Origin: Tetradesmus obliquus
Taxonomy: Eukaryota; Chlorophyta; Chlorophyceae; Sphaeropleales; Scenedesmaceae
Assembly: GCA_030272155.1 (NCBI GenBank)
Contig: CP126199.1
Coordinates: forward strand, 1,798,001 to 1,862,000
DNA: 64,000 nt
Direction: 5' to 3'
The notes under the pieces were generated by a model. That model worked only from the letters and a program-made list of their open reading frames with translations. It ran no database searches and was not told the origin of the DNA. This document shows, piece by piece, positions 35,835-47,940 of the stretch (its first letter is position 1; every line of letters begins with the position of its first letter). Position numbers and translations under genes: made by a program.

Positions 35835-36150
35835 GTTTGACGGGGAGCTTGCAACGCGGCTGCTGGATGCGTTCACAAAGTACATGGAGAACCCTGTCAG
35901 TATGACGGTGTGAAGCGTGGTGCGTTGGCTGCATCAAGTGTGTGTTGCAACGCAGTGGCGCCGCAATGATGTGAGCATGGCGGTGCGATGTGATGCGTTT
36001 GCAGTGCCGCACTGCTTGTCTGAGTGGGGCGCCTGCCTGCAGCATCAATTGTGTATCAACCGCGGTGTTTGATGGCGACGGCGGGCTGGAGACGCGGCTG
36101 CTGGACGCGTTTACAATTCACATGTATAATTTAGTGAGCATGGCGGTGTC
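35835..36150 (+). repeat. Two copies of the E2 terminal coding edge
   Basis: Copies at about 35835-35912 (near identical, with stop) and 36069-36150 (diverged) repeat the [20 protein letters not shown] segment. With the gene end they form a tandem array of period about 235-240 bp that includes 3' UTR sequence. Confidence 0.9.
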
Positions 36151-37042
36151 AGGCTTCACATTGTCTTTGTGTGTGCTGGGTGTGATTGAAGTAAGGATAC
36201 TGGGTTGGTGTTATGATGCGAGCTCTAAGCATGCTTGTGCAATGCACAGACAGGGTTGTGTGTGGTGTGCATGTTACTGTGGACGTGCAGAGGGCTTGTG
36301 GCTTCTCTGAGCCTTGTGGTGTTGGTGGAGCCTTCTGTGTGTCACACAGCCGCAGTGCGGCGCTGCTGCAGCTTGTTTGTCTGCTGAGTTTACTGCTGTC
36401 ACCACGTGCTGAGCAGCAGCTGTGTTACGTTCACTTGGTGGTCACGTGGCAGCCACGTGGAAGCAGCTGTTCAGGGCGGACGGGTTCTTGCGGAGGGGCC
36501 TGGCCGTGTAAAGAGTGTGCCTGAAACCCGATTCTGCACCCAGTTCTGCATCAGTTGTATCGTCAAGGTTGCTTATGAGGGCAGAAGACTGCTGCGCAAC
36601 TGCGCAATTTGGTTGCCAAGCAAGCCCACGACTGCAGTCCATCAGCAGCTGATTGTCAGTGCTAGTCAAACCACCACGGTCGTCTGTACCTCTAGCAGTA
36701 TGCGTTGTTCTCTCGCTCCAGACCGTGCTCTCGCTCCAGGCCGTGCGATGCACACGGCACTGTGCAAACCTTCTGTCAGGGCGTTTGGGCCAGATCGCAC
36801 TTCCAGCCGGGTGAGCTTTCTATATATGACAATCTCACTCCCAGCAACCACTGATGCGGCTGACTATGCACCGGAAAGGGTGCCTGCAGGTCTGCATAGC
36901 TGCTGCTGCCTTGCAGCCCTGTGCAGTGCAAGCTTGAGCAGTTGCCTCATCATGCTAGCTGTGGTGCAGGTCTGTTTACTTGTGCTCCTCATGCTTGTGT
37001 ACAGCACTCCATCGCCTTGTGTGGCTGTCGTTGCTCCTGCAG
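36151..37042. other. Intergenic region
   Basis: No exon could be supported in this stretch. Short open frames exist on both strands but lack family-like sequence or a consistent splice chain. Confidence 0.4.
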
Positions 37043-38217
37043 CTCCAGGTTTCGGCCTTCAACAACCCAAGTGAAGGCGAGGCAGCAATGTTGAAGGCCG
37101 TACTGATGGAGAGGTTTGACAAGCTTGATGCAAAGCTTGATGCCAAGTTTGACAAGCTTGATGCAAAGCTTGACAACCTGGCCACAGATGTTCAGCAGCT
37201 TAAGCTGGGAGTAGAGGTGAACACCACAATCATCAGTGTGTGCTGTGTACATGCAAACACTGGTAGCGCTGGCATGACTTTCTTTCGATCTGTTTCACCA
37301 ATGGTGTGTTTGCGTTGTATACAGTGCTGCAACTCTGTTAGGCTCTCAAGTGCTCCAATCAAGATGTGCGTGTTTGTCTTGATGTGCGTCATGTTTTGCT
37401 GCGGCAACAGCGTGATCGCATGTGGATTCTGCACATTATCACTGTACTGGTCAAGTGCTTGCACTGGAGATGCACCAGTCACATGCATACACTGTCCCAG
37501 TGCTGGTGCTGAAAGTCACATGCATACACTCAGCAAGCTGCGCTCAGGCTGGATGCATATAGTGCTGCATCTTTTACACATGTGCCACAGCAAGTCACTT
37601 GCAGTGCAGCTGGCAGGTTGCTGAGCAGCAGCAGCAGCAGCAGCAGCTGACTGTCTTGCTTATTGTTCACTGCTTCAGGTCTGTGCCTGCTGTCCCTGCT
37701 GTACATTACAGGAACTGCGAGGCTCTGCAGTTGGCACTGCAAGCACAGCATAGGTACCTCGCAGCAGCAGGAGCAGCAGCAGCAGGGGCGGCAGCAGCAG
37801 CAGGACACCAGCATACAGGTGTTGTTACGCTTGCTGCAGGGGTTGTGGCCTTGCCTACTGGCAATTTTAATGATGTATTTTATCTGTATATTGAGCTACA
37901 GCAGGAGCAGTGACTTGCTTGCCAAGCAAGTAAGCCTATAGGCTTTTAGTGTATCTATATGTCCCCACTGCAAGAAAGCACTGAGACTATTGTGCACTTG
38001 CAGCTGGCTTTTGTAGCTGCTTAAACTTGTGTCTTCCTTCTTCTTCTTGATGTTTCTGGTCAACAGCGATGAGTGATGATTATGGTTCGAGTGATGTTCA
38101 TGCTACATCTGTTGAAGATCTGACGCCGGCGTATTCTCAAGATGCCGATTCTGTTTCCTTGATGGGCGATAGCGGCAGCAGCATGGAGCAGCAGCCACAG
38201 CACATGCAGTCCCAGTG
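37043..38217 (+). CDS. Hypothetical coiled-coil protein, fragmentary model
   Basis: The best exon is 37043-37216, phase 0 at both ends, encoding a heptad repeat built on FDKLDAKLDAKFDKLDAKLD. Candidate later pieces are an Ala-rich exon starting after the acag at about 37711 and a short open frame at 38070-38217 (MSDDYGSSDVHATSVEDLTP). I could not join these with confident phases, and no start was found. The internal FDKLDAK duplication is an imperfect DNA repeat. The product is unknown; it may be a small coiled-coil protein or a decayed gene. Confidence 0.35.
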
Positions 38218-38545
38218 ACGTCTGTACAAAGAGATGAGATTTTCAATGAGGTGCGAGCTTTGTCTGGTTGTGCTGCAAAATTGCGTAACTTGTTGTCTAT
38301 CACAGATGCTGAGGTGAAGGGGAAGCGGTTTATGTCGGATGTTGCTTGGGGTTCTGTTAGGTTAATGGTGTCTAGGTTCACTGCTGACTTTTTTGAAAAG
38401 GCTTGGGGTGTGCGTAATGCTTGCAAACATAAACGTACATGTGCGCAATGCTTGCAAACATGATGGGTCTCCTTTCAGTTGCTGCTCCATTGGGGCGCGG
38501 GGCCGATGGCGTTGATGCTATCGCTTGATAAGTAACATGATTGTC
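38218..38545 (+). mobile_element. LINE 3' end, 5'-truncated, plus orientation
   Basis: Encodes EIFNEVRALSGCAAKLRNLL and AWGSVRLMVSRF, closely related to the minus-strand LINE copy at 39114-40271, and ends with the same gcgcggggccgatggcgttg 3' region. It starts abruptly at gacgtctgt. No clear target-site duplication was found. Confidence 0.75.
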
Positions 38546-39099
38546 CTTATTCCAGAGTAGAGGGAGAGGGGGGAGGGGCGGAGAGCACCGGATGATGATG
38601 GCTAGATGCATCTGCATCATCACCATATGGCGCCACCCAAACCACCATGGCTGAACCTCTGATCGTCATGTCTGCGGCTTCACCTGCGTCAACCTGTTTC
38701 AGTCACCTGAGATTGGGCCATCAGGCAGCAGCTCGTTGTGTCCTGCAACTCGCAGGTCTGCCGCGTAGCGGTTTCAAGGTGGGGTAGAGCGTTGGCAGAG
38801 GGTCAAACAGCCATTGCGCTGTGGCAGCCATGATGGCCTGGGGAGCCGTCTACTAGCTATGTAAATAGGACGATTATAGGCATAGTAAAAGCATAACTGC
38901 GCACCTTCAAGCAATGCTGGTCCAGAAGCCCCCCGCCCTAGGGCTCCTGGCACTCCGAGTGGGCGTAGCATGCAGGCACAGCAGTCCAGAAGCACAGGTT
39001 CTTCCGACAGACATACCTGTAGGCGCAAAGAAGGTTTACAGGGCAGCAGCAACGTCAACAAGTGGCACAACCCGGGCGGGAAGGCACTTGTGACTGCTG

Positions 39100-40285
39100 C
39101 CCCCAGCCTTCATCATCATCATGTTACCCATCAAGCCATAGCACCAACGCCATCGGCCCCGCGCCCCAATGGAGCGGCAACAAAAGGAACTACACCATCA
39201 TGTTTGCAAGCATTATGCACACCCCAAGCCTTTTCAACATAATCAGCAATAAACCTAGACACCCGTAACCCAACAGAACCCCAAGCATCATCCTACACAA
39301 ACCGCTTCACCTTCACCTCAGCACCTGTAATAGACAACAAGTTACGCAATTTTGCAGCGCAACCCGACACAGCCTTAATCTCATTGAACATCTCATCTCA
39401 TTGCACAGACGTCGCAGCACAATCAAACAACAAATGTGAGAATGACTCCACACCAGAACCACACGCCGGACAAGCTGCATTACCATCAGCTCGCCTGCCA
39501 CCATACGCCTGGTGCGTTCATGTACAGCCAAACAACCCAAACGCACACGCATAATCAACTCAACACCACGTGTAGGCGCCCCAGACCGCAAAAAAGGCCT
39601 GACCCGCTCAAACGTCATAGCATCAGCATGTTTAGGGTGCACATGTGTGATTTAACTCAACAAAGTGGAATGCTCCAGCGATTCACACATGATCCTATCT
39701 GCATGCAACTTCTTAATCTGCCCTGAAATGTGACTCTTGCAGCAACTTGCACGCCCTGCCGCTGTCTCTACATTCACACCATACTTGCACAATAGACTCT
39801 GCACATACTTGTGCCACGGAGTTACTATCATTGCTCCAGTCGAACGCCTCCACTCTGCAGAGAAGACTTGCTTTGGCAGTCTAACACCATCCATGTGCTG
39901 TATCCTGAAATAGTACTCCATAGCTCGCTGATGTAACCACATATGCAAAGGCTTCACACCCCATTCAGCCAAAACAGCCGAGGAACATGGACGCTCCTGC
40001 CACAGCGCATTGCACATTTGATTATGTCTGTCTGCACCTGATCAATCTGCTGCAGCTGCCTAGCTGTTGACGGGAACCACACTTCACTGCCGTACTCCAC
40101 AACTGGACGAATGCAGGTCAACAGTACAATACGCTTCACTTCAACACTGATATGACGGCTCTTCCATATGGGCATAAGCCCAGCTTTCACACGCTGCACT
40201 TTGGCAAGCATCTTGTCAAAATGCGTACTCCAATTGCATGCGTCGTTAACCACAAACCAAGATAGTGATACCCCCCAGCCTTCAT
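39100..40285 (-). mobile_element. LINE fragment (reverse transcriptase C-terminal part) with target-site duplication
   Basis: Minus-strand reading gives the end of a non-LTR reverse transcriptase: a YHYLG-like motif, VVNDACNWSTHFDKM, CIRPVVEYGSEVW, then a CPACGSG zinc-knuckle-like motif. Frameshifts and stops show it is dead. A 14-bp direct repeat (CCCCCAGCCTTCAT) bounds it at 39100-39113 and 40272-40285. The 3' end has an ATG microsatellite tail. It is strongly 5'-truncated, typical of LINE insertion. Confidence 0.85.
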
Positions 40286-40319
40286 GTAGTCCAGGGTAGA
40301 CCGTGGTAGCTATGTGAGT

Positions 40320-40392
40320 ATGCATAATGTTGCATTATGCGTATGCTTGTAATGAATGCAATCAGCAACTTTCTTTATATTGCAGCCTGCCA
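40320..40392 (-). repeat. Fragment of a dispersed repeat
   Basis: Holds a block (about 40325-40380, with ttgtaatgaatgcaatcagc) that is also present on the minus strand near 56385-56425. It borders the LINE insertion. Confidence 0.6.
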
Positions 40393-40554
40393 GGTGGCAG
40401 CTGAATGCGGCATTCGGCGGTGGGGTAACATGATGATGATTCGGCGGTGGGGTGCCACTGCCAGCTGGCAGTTGCTGCAGCATCCTGAAAGAGGCTTTGC
40501 AGGGAAGCGCTGCGTGGCATGGTGCTTGTTGCTCGGTTTCAAAGGCTGCGGAGC

Positions 40555-40977
40555 TCATAGTACAAGACTATTGAGCGGCTTGGTTGTAGCAGCGTCTTGA
40601 ATTTGGCAAAGGGATGACAACATTCTGCTGGTGACTGTACAGCGACCAGCTGGTGTCACCTTCAGGGTTTTCTTACTCTTTCTTGTATAGTACTGGCGTA
40701 GCCAGTACAACAGGTCGGGCCATATACAATTTCTTCTGTCTTGCTCAAGTATACCTGTCGGCTTGCAAAACTGTTGCTGCTTGCACAAGAACGACACAGG
40801 CGAGTTCCTGCGAATCTGCTGCTTAAAAAGTTCACCAGCTTGCCGGCAATCCCCTGATGCAGTCAGAAAAGGGTGATACCAGCAGGCAGTATTCAAGCTA
40901 CGCTTGTCCATGCGTGACTGGACTGGTGCAGGCCGGGTAACTCGCCCGTTGCCACGCTGCGCTTTCGTTGAGCACAC
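40555..40977 (-). CDS. Hypothetical ORF, 140 residues
   Basis: An uninterrupted frame with mixed composition (not a low-complexity shadow), starting MCSTKAQRGNGRVTRPAPVQ and ending TTKPLNSLVL. It may be a piece of a mobile element, given the LINE next to it, but no domain is recognised. Coding status is uncertain. Confidence 0.3.
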   Translation of the reverse strand: MCSTKAQRGNGRVTRPAPVQSRMDKRSLNTACWYHPFLTASGDCRQAGELFKQQIRRNSPVSFLCKQQQFCKPTGILEQDRRNCIWPDLLYWLRQYYTRKSKKTLKVTPAGRCTVTSRMLSSLCQIQDAATTKPLNSLVL

Positions 40978-41272
40978 TCACGCCTGCGTCAGATTCACAT
41001 ACTTCAGCATCGGTAGACGGTCTCTCTCGGCGCGAAATCCGGCAGTCCAAGAGGAATCCTCAGGGCAGCAGCAGCAGCAGTAGCAACGGCAGCAGGTGAG
41101 GGAGCAACGTGCGACCGGTAGCGCCGTAGGGCTTCTAGCACGACAACTTGCACGGTCCAGTCAACTACCAGCCTGCTGCTGCACCTATCCAGCCCGCTGA
41201 AGCACCTTCTGCACCTTCTGCACCCGTTCCCAGCCTGACACAGCCTGACCGCTGCTGCTGGGCCACTTGCAG

Positions 41273-43489
41273 GGTGCAGGCATCAAAGGCTCCCCACAGC
41301 GCCCAATGCTCAAGGTGGTGGCCAGCCACCAGCCTCCTTTAGTGTTTGTACAAGAGGCCCCAGATGGCAGCAAGAACTTCACTGGCTTTCTGGTGGACCT
41401 GCTACCGATGCTGCTGGAGACAGCGGGCCTGCCGCTCAACTACTCCATACGCTACATCCCTGTGAGTGCTTTGGGCAGCAGCAGCAGCAGCAGCAGCAGC
41501 AGCTGGCGGCCACTGAGTAGTTGTGCTTAGTTCTCAAGCCAAACAACAGCAGCAGCGTGTTTGTAGCAGTAGGCTGCAGAAGCACCGCCTGAGCAGGACA
41601 GCAGGGCGCAGCTGCATCACATCAGCCTGTTTCATGCCACACAGACGTGGTGCACTGCTGCTGCTGCCGTCCGTCCCAACAAAGTAGCTGTTCCACCCAT
41701 GCCGCAGATCATCTAGCAACTTTTCGCCATGCTTGTGCACCAACCATGCTGCCTCTGGCGGTGCTCCCGGCACCACCCTACAACCTGGCTCCAAACTGCA
41801 CCCGCACCCCGCCCGCATTTGCACACCACATTCAAGCCCTTGCAGGCAGCAGGGGCGCGCTGGCTGGACAATGGCAGCTAAACAGGCATGATGGTGCATT
41901 GCTGCTGCTGCCATCCACCTCAGCAGAGTGAATTCTCACCCATTTTGCACATTGCACAGCATCTTTGCAGCACGCCTGTGCATCAACCACGCTGCCTACA
42001 CACTGTTCAAGGATTGATCTTGCACCCGCACCGCTGCCTGCATCTGCGCCACATTTTTCAAGCCCCTGCAGGCAGCAGGGGGGGGCGGCAGCTGGACAGT
42101 GGCAGCTGGACAGGCATGATGGTGCATTGCTGCTGCTGCCATCCACCTCAGCAGAGCGGATTCTCACACAATTTGCACATCGCACAGCATCTTTGCAGCA
42201 CGCCTGTGCATCAACCACGCTGCCTACACTCTGTTCAAGGATTGATCTTGCACCCGCACCGCTGCCTGCATCTGCGCCACATTTTTCAAGCCCTTGCAGG
42301 CAGCAGGGGGGGCGGCAGCTGGACAGTGGCAGCTGGACAGGCATGATGGTGCATTGCTGCTGCTGCCATCCACCTCAGCAGACGGATTCTCACACAATTT
42401 GCACATCGCACAGCACCTTTACAGCACGCCTGTGCATCAACCACGCTGCCTACACTCTGTTCAAGGATTGATCTTGCACCCGCACCGCTGCCTGCATCTG
42501 CGCCACATTTTTCAAGCCCTTGCAGGCAGCAGGGGGGGCGGCAGCTGGACAGTGGCAGCTGGACAGGCATGATGGTGCATTGCTGCTGCTGCCATCCACC
42601 TCAGCAGACGGATTCTCACACAATTTGCACATCGCACAGCACCTTTACAGCACGCCTGTGCACCAATCACACTGCCTACACTCTGCGCCAAATATTGATC
42701 CTGCACCCGCACCCTGAATTTGCGCCACATTTTCCAAGCCCTTGCAGGCAGCAGGGGGGCGTCAACTTGAGAATGGCAGCTGGACAGGCATGATGGGCGA
42801 GCTAACAAGCGGCAGGGCTGACTTGGCGTTGTACCCCATGACGCTGACAGCGCAGCGCGCCAAGTACATCCAGCACATGCAGCCCTTTCAGGACGGCGGC
42901 TACGGGCTGCTGGTGAAGATGCAGGCGGTCAACACAGGTAAGCGTTCTTTTCTGTGTTGACCAGGTTTTGAAAGCTTTGTGTAGGCGATTGGCAGCGTGA
43001 ACAGCGCGATTTGTAGGTGAGTGGCCTGCTGGTGAAGCAGCATGATGGGCCGGCTGGCAAGCGGCAGGGCTGACCTGGCGTTGTACCCGATGACGCTGAC
43101 AGCGCAGCGCGCAAAATACATCCAGCACACGCAGCCCTTTCAAGATGGGGGGTACGGGCTGCTGGTGATGACGCAGGCGGTCAACACGGGTGAGCGTTCT
43201 GTGTTGACCAGCTTTGAAAACTTTTTGTAGGCGATTGGCAGCCTGAGCAGCATGATTTGCAGGTGAGTGGCCTGCTGGTAAAGCAGCTTATTGGGCCAGC
43301 TGACAAGCGGCAGGGCTGACCTGGCGTTGTACCCGATGACGCTGACAGCGCAGCGCGCAAATACATCCAGCACACGCAGCCCTTTCAGGACGGCGGCTAC
43401 GGGCTGCTGGTGAAGACGCAGGCAGTCAACACAGGTGAGGCAGCAGGATGTATAGGCTTTATCAGCTGTAGCGTGTAAGCTGCTGCTGA

Positions 43490-43522
<33 letters not shown>

Positions 43523-43697
43523 CGCAGGCTACTCCTTCCTGCTGCCCCTCACGTGGCAGGTGTGGCTGCTGTTCCTCATGGCAATGCTGCTGCTGCTGAT
43601 ACTGCTGCTGCTGCTGCTGTCGCAGGCTACTCCTTCCTGCTGCCCTTCACGTGGCAGGTGTGGCTGCTGTTCCTCATGGCAATGCTGCTGCTGCTGA

Positions 43698-43739
<42 letters not shown>

Positions 43740-45516
43740 CGCAGGCTACTCCTTCCTGCTGCCCTTCACGTGGCAGGTGTGGCTGCTGTTCCTCATGGCA
43801 ATGCTGGCTGTGGTGCTGCTGCTCACTGGCATGGACCTGACCACACGCAAGGCCAGGCATGCAGCACTTGAGAAGGTGGATAGCCGCAAGGTGCAGCGCT
43901 CGCGCAAGAGAGGTGTGTGTGTGTGAGTGGTTGCAAGAGAGGTGCGTGTGTGTGAGTGGTTGCAAGAGAGGTGTGTGTGTGTGAGTGGTTGCAAGAGAGG
44001 TGCGTGTGTGTGAGTGGTTGTAAGAGAGGTGCGTGTGTGTGAGTAGTTGCAAGAGAGGTGCGTGTGTGTGAGTGGTTGCAAGAGAGGTGCGTGTGTGTGA
44101 GTGGTTGTAAGAGAGGTGCGTGTGTGTGAGTGGTTGCAAGAGAGGTGCGTGTGTGTGAGTAGTTGCAAGAGAGGTGCGTGTGTGTGAGTGGTTGCAAGAG
44201 AGGTGTGTGTGTGTGAGTGGTTGTAAGAGAGGTGCGTGTGTGTGAGTGGTTGCAAGAGAGGTGCGTGTGTGTGAGTGGTTGCAAGAGAGGTGCGTGTGTG
44301 TGAGTGGTTGCAAGAGAGGTGCGTGTGTGTGAGTGGTTGCAAGAGAGGTGCGTGTGTGTGAGTGGTTGCAAGAGAGGTGTGTGTGTGTGAGTGGTTGCAA
44401 GAGAGGTGCGTGTGTGTGAGTGGTTGTAAGAGAGGTGCGTGTGTGTGAGTGGTTGCAAGAGAGGTGCGTGTGTGTGAGTAGTTGCAAGAGAGGTGCGTGT
44501 GTGTGAGTGGTTGCAAGAGAGGTGTGTGTGTGTGTGTGTGTGAGTGGTTGCAAGAGAGGTGCGTGTGTGTGAGTAGTTGCAAGAGAGGTGCGTGTGTGTG
44601 AGTGGTTGCAAGAGAGGTGTGTGTGTGTGAGTGGTTGCAACGCAGCGCAGCGCAGCGCGGTGCGTGCGGTTGGTAACTGGCAGCTACTACTTTGCCATCA
44701 CTTGTGCAGGGCGCAGGTAGCTTGCTGCTAGGCAATGCAGAAGTGACTTCAACAGCTTGTGGGCGCAGCTGGTGTAGCCTGAAATCTAAAAGCCGCAATG
44801 GCTTGATGCCTGATTGTTGCTGCGCGCAGACAAGCTGATGGGCCACGTGATTGAGACGATCATGATGGCGGCCAAAACACAACGCATCACATGTGTTTTT
44901 TTGTCTGGTTGCTGCACACACGCATGCAGACAAGCTGATGGGCCACGCCATCGAGACGATCATGATGGCGGTCAACAGCGGCGCCGCGCCTGCCTCCCGC
45001 AGCCTGGGTGTGAAGCTGCTCTTCATTGCCTGGGCCATCTTCAGCGTCATCATGCTGGCAGCCTACACCGGTGAGCGCCTTCAACCACTACATCGCCAAT
45101 CATACAATGTAAAGCTATTGTATGTCTATCATGTACATCGCCTGGGCCATCTTCAGCGTCATCATGCTGGCGGCATACACCGTTGAGCTCGAACATCAAG
45201 CTTTTTTGACCAGAACCTAATTGTATTTATACAGCCAAAGTCTTTATGCACGCCTATCTCTCATGCCGCGCCGCTGCTGCTGCTAGTGTTGCCGCTGCTG
45301 CTGCTGCCCTTCTTCAGCCAACCTAACTGCCAACCTCACCGTCAACCAGTTGGCAGTGGAAATCGGCTCCCTGGCTGACCTGACGCAACCCTCACTCTTG
45401 CTGCTGCTGCTGCTGCTGCTGTTGCCTGCCTGCCCCCAACCAACCTGACTGCCAACCTCACCGTCAACCTGGCAGTGCAGATCGGCTCCCTAGCTGACCT
45501 GGCGCAATCCTCACTC

Positions 45517-45551
<35 letters not shown>

Positions 45552-45618
45552 TGCCCCCAGCCAACCTAACTGCCAACCTCACCGTCAACCAGCTGGCAGC
45601 GCAGATGGGCTCTTACTC

Positions 45619-45665
<47 letters not shown>

Positions 45666-47909
45666 TTTCTGCCTGCCCCCAGCCAACCTAACTGCCAACC
45701 TCACCGTCAACCAGCTGGCGGTGCAAATCGGCTCCCTGGCTGATCTGGCGCAATCCTCAGCCTTTTTTGGAGTGCCGGCAGACAGCAGCGTGTCAAGTTA
45801 CTTCACTAGCAGCCTCGACAAAGCAGCGCTGCTGCTGCGGCCGCGCATGATCGAGTACAAAGACACAGACGATGGCGTGGCGGATGTGCGGCGCGGCAAG
45901 ATTGCGGCGTTTGTTACGGACCACATCAACGCGCTGTACTTCACTCAGGTGCGTGGGAAAGAATGAGAGGACGATGCAGCTCTATTTGTTTAGCTGAGTG
46001 TGCATGCGGTGCACACACAAGCGAAGTGACAACCAGCTGCTGGAAATCCGTCAACTTAGCAGCCTGTCTTGCTGCTTTTGCGCCTCGCTGCTTCGCTGCC
46101 GCAATGCATCCCTTGATCATGAGATCTGCCCCATGCTTGGCGCTGTCCCCTACCTTTGGTGCGGCCGTGTGACCTGGCGCTGGGCTCAGAGGTGGTAATT
46201 ACCAATACCAATACTTTTACCAAAGTACGGAATGGACCCACCTCAGGCACAAGCCCAGCGAGCCGATCTACCGCTCGTGAGGTTAAATCTGGCAGCCTGG
46301 TGCTTGCGCTGCTTATCACTGAACGGCATTCCTTCTCATCTTATCACCTGTTGACTGCTGATGTGTACAGGTACGGCTGTGTGACCTGGCGCTGGGCTCG
46401 GAGGTGGTTGGCTCCGGCAGCCTGGTGCTTGCGCTGCCTGCTTCTCGTATTGCACCGCTTCTCACTATAATACCTGTTGACTGCTGTTGTGTCTAGGTGC
46501 GGCTGTGTGATCTGGCGCTGGGCTCCGAGGTGGTTGGCTCCGGCAGCTTGGTGCAACTCCTGCTTTCTTTGTGCCTCAGTGCCCCCAAAGACTGCATGTT
46601 GCACTTCTCTCACTTGCCTCCCCTCCGCCACCTTAGGTGAAGCCGTGTGACCTAGCGCTGGGCAGCGAGGTGGTTGGCTCCGGCAGCCTGGTGCTGGGGC
46701 TGCATCCCAACTCCACCATACGCGGCAAACTGGACGATGCGATGCTGAAGCTTGCAGAGTCGGGGCAGGTCCCAGGTGGGCAGGATTCTGTGCTGCCTTA
46801 GTGCTGTGGTATGTTATTATGTTACGTCGCATATGTTACATACTCATGAGCAGCTGGACGACGCAATGCTCAACCTGGCAGCGCCAGAGGTGCCCCGCAA
46901 GCATTCTAGGGCACGAGGGTACAGCATGCAAGGCAGTTTGTTGTGCATCCAGCTCTGCAGCTTGCTCTGCCGCATGCTAGCAGCCTTGCTTCTGACGGTG
47001 GTTTGTCCAAACCCTTCTGCATTTTAACCGCATGCACAGACCTGCGGCGCAAGTGGTTCCAAGATAACAATGAGTGTGACAGCGAAGCAACAACTGAGGG
47101 AGGGAGGCTCAGCATGGCTCAGGCCTGGAGCGTATTTGTCATCCCAGCGGTTGGGGCAGCAGCCGGCATCCTCATTGCTGCAGCAGAGGTGTTCTACTAC
47201 AACAAGATGTTTGTAGGTGAGGCGTGAGAATGCGCATGCGCGTGCTACACACGTGGAAGCTCCCAGCGCAACCATCAGTTAGTATGCATCAGGCCTCTTG
47301 ACTGCAGCACCAGCAGCAGTGCGTTCAGTGATTTGCACCCAGCAGTCGTTGTTGCCTGACCTCGCACAGCAGTCACGTTTGCCGGTTCCTACCCTTGCAC
47401 AAGGCTAGAAACCGAACACTCATCCTCTGGGACACATGCTGCTGCTGCTGCTGCTGCTGCAGGCGTCCAATCGCTGCGCCAGGACCTGAACACGATGGGC
47501 GCCAGGGTGGTGCTGTCGAGGCGGCTGCATCGACAGCAACGCAGCATATCAAAGTCGCTGCGCTTTGGGTGAGAACGGCTGCGATGCTTCATGCGTGCGG
47601 GCTTTGTGCTGCGCACTACCATCTGTGGTAAACAGCTCATGAGCTTTCCAGACATGCTGTTCTTCTTGACATGGACAGTCTAGCATGAAAAAAGCAAGGA
47701 GCTGTGCTGCTGGACGCCGTATGCCTTTATTCTTTGTAAGGCATTTTCATTTCCTGCTGAATGGGCTGCTGTTGCTGCTGCAGGTCTGCCACAGATCACA
47801 CGTTTGATGTTGAGAGCCCTGTGCCGGATGCTGACGATGCAAACAGCCAAAAGTCCGCTGCTGACAAAGCTGCACCCCGCGATGGCAGCGGCAGCGTAAG
47901 CAGCAGCGT

Positions 47910-47940
<31 letters not shown>

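Noticed and set aside
41096..41272. First exon of receptor copy 1 ending at the donor at 41096
   Set aside because: In the phase needed for exon 41273 the candidate has a stop 15 bases before the donor.
43909..44640. CRISPR-like array
   Set aside because: Units are contiguous with no unique spacers, start at an exon donor and lie in a eukaryotic intron.
43627..45053. Long minus-strand frames of THTHTSLATTHTHAPLLQ type
   Set aside because: They are shadows of the 29-bp minisatellite; frame openness comes from the repeat.
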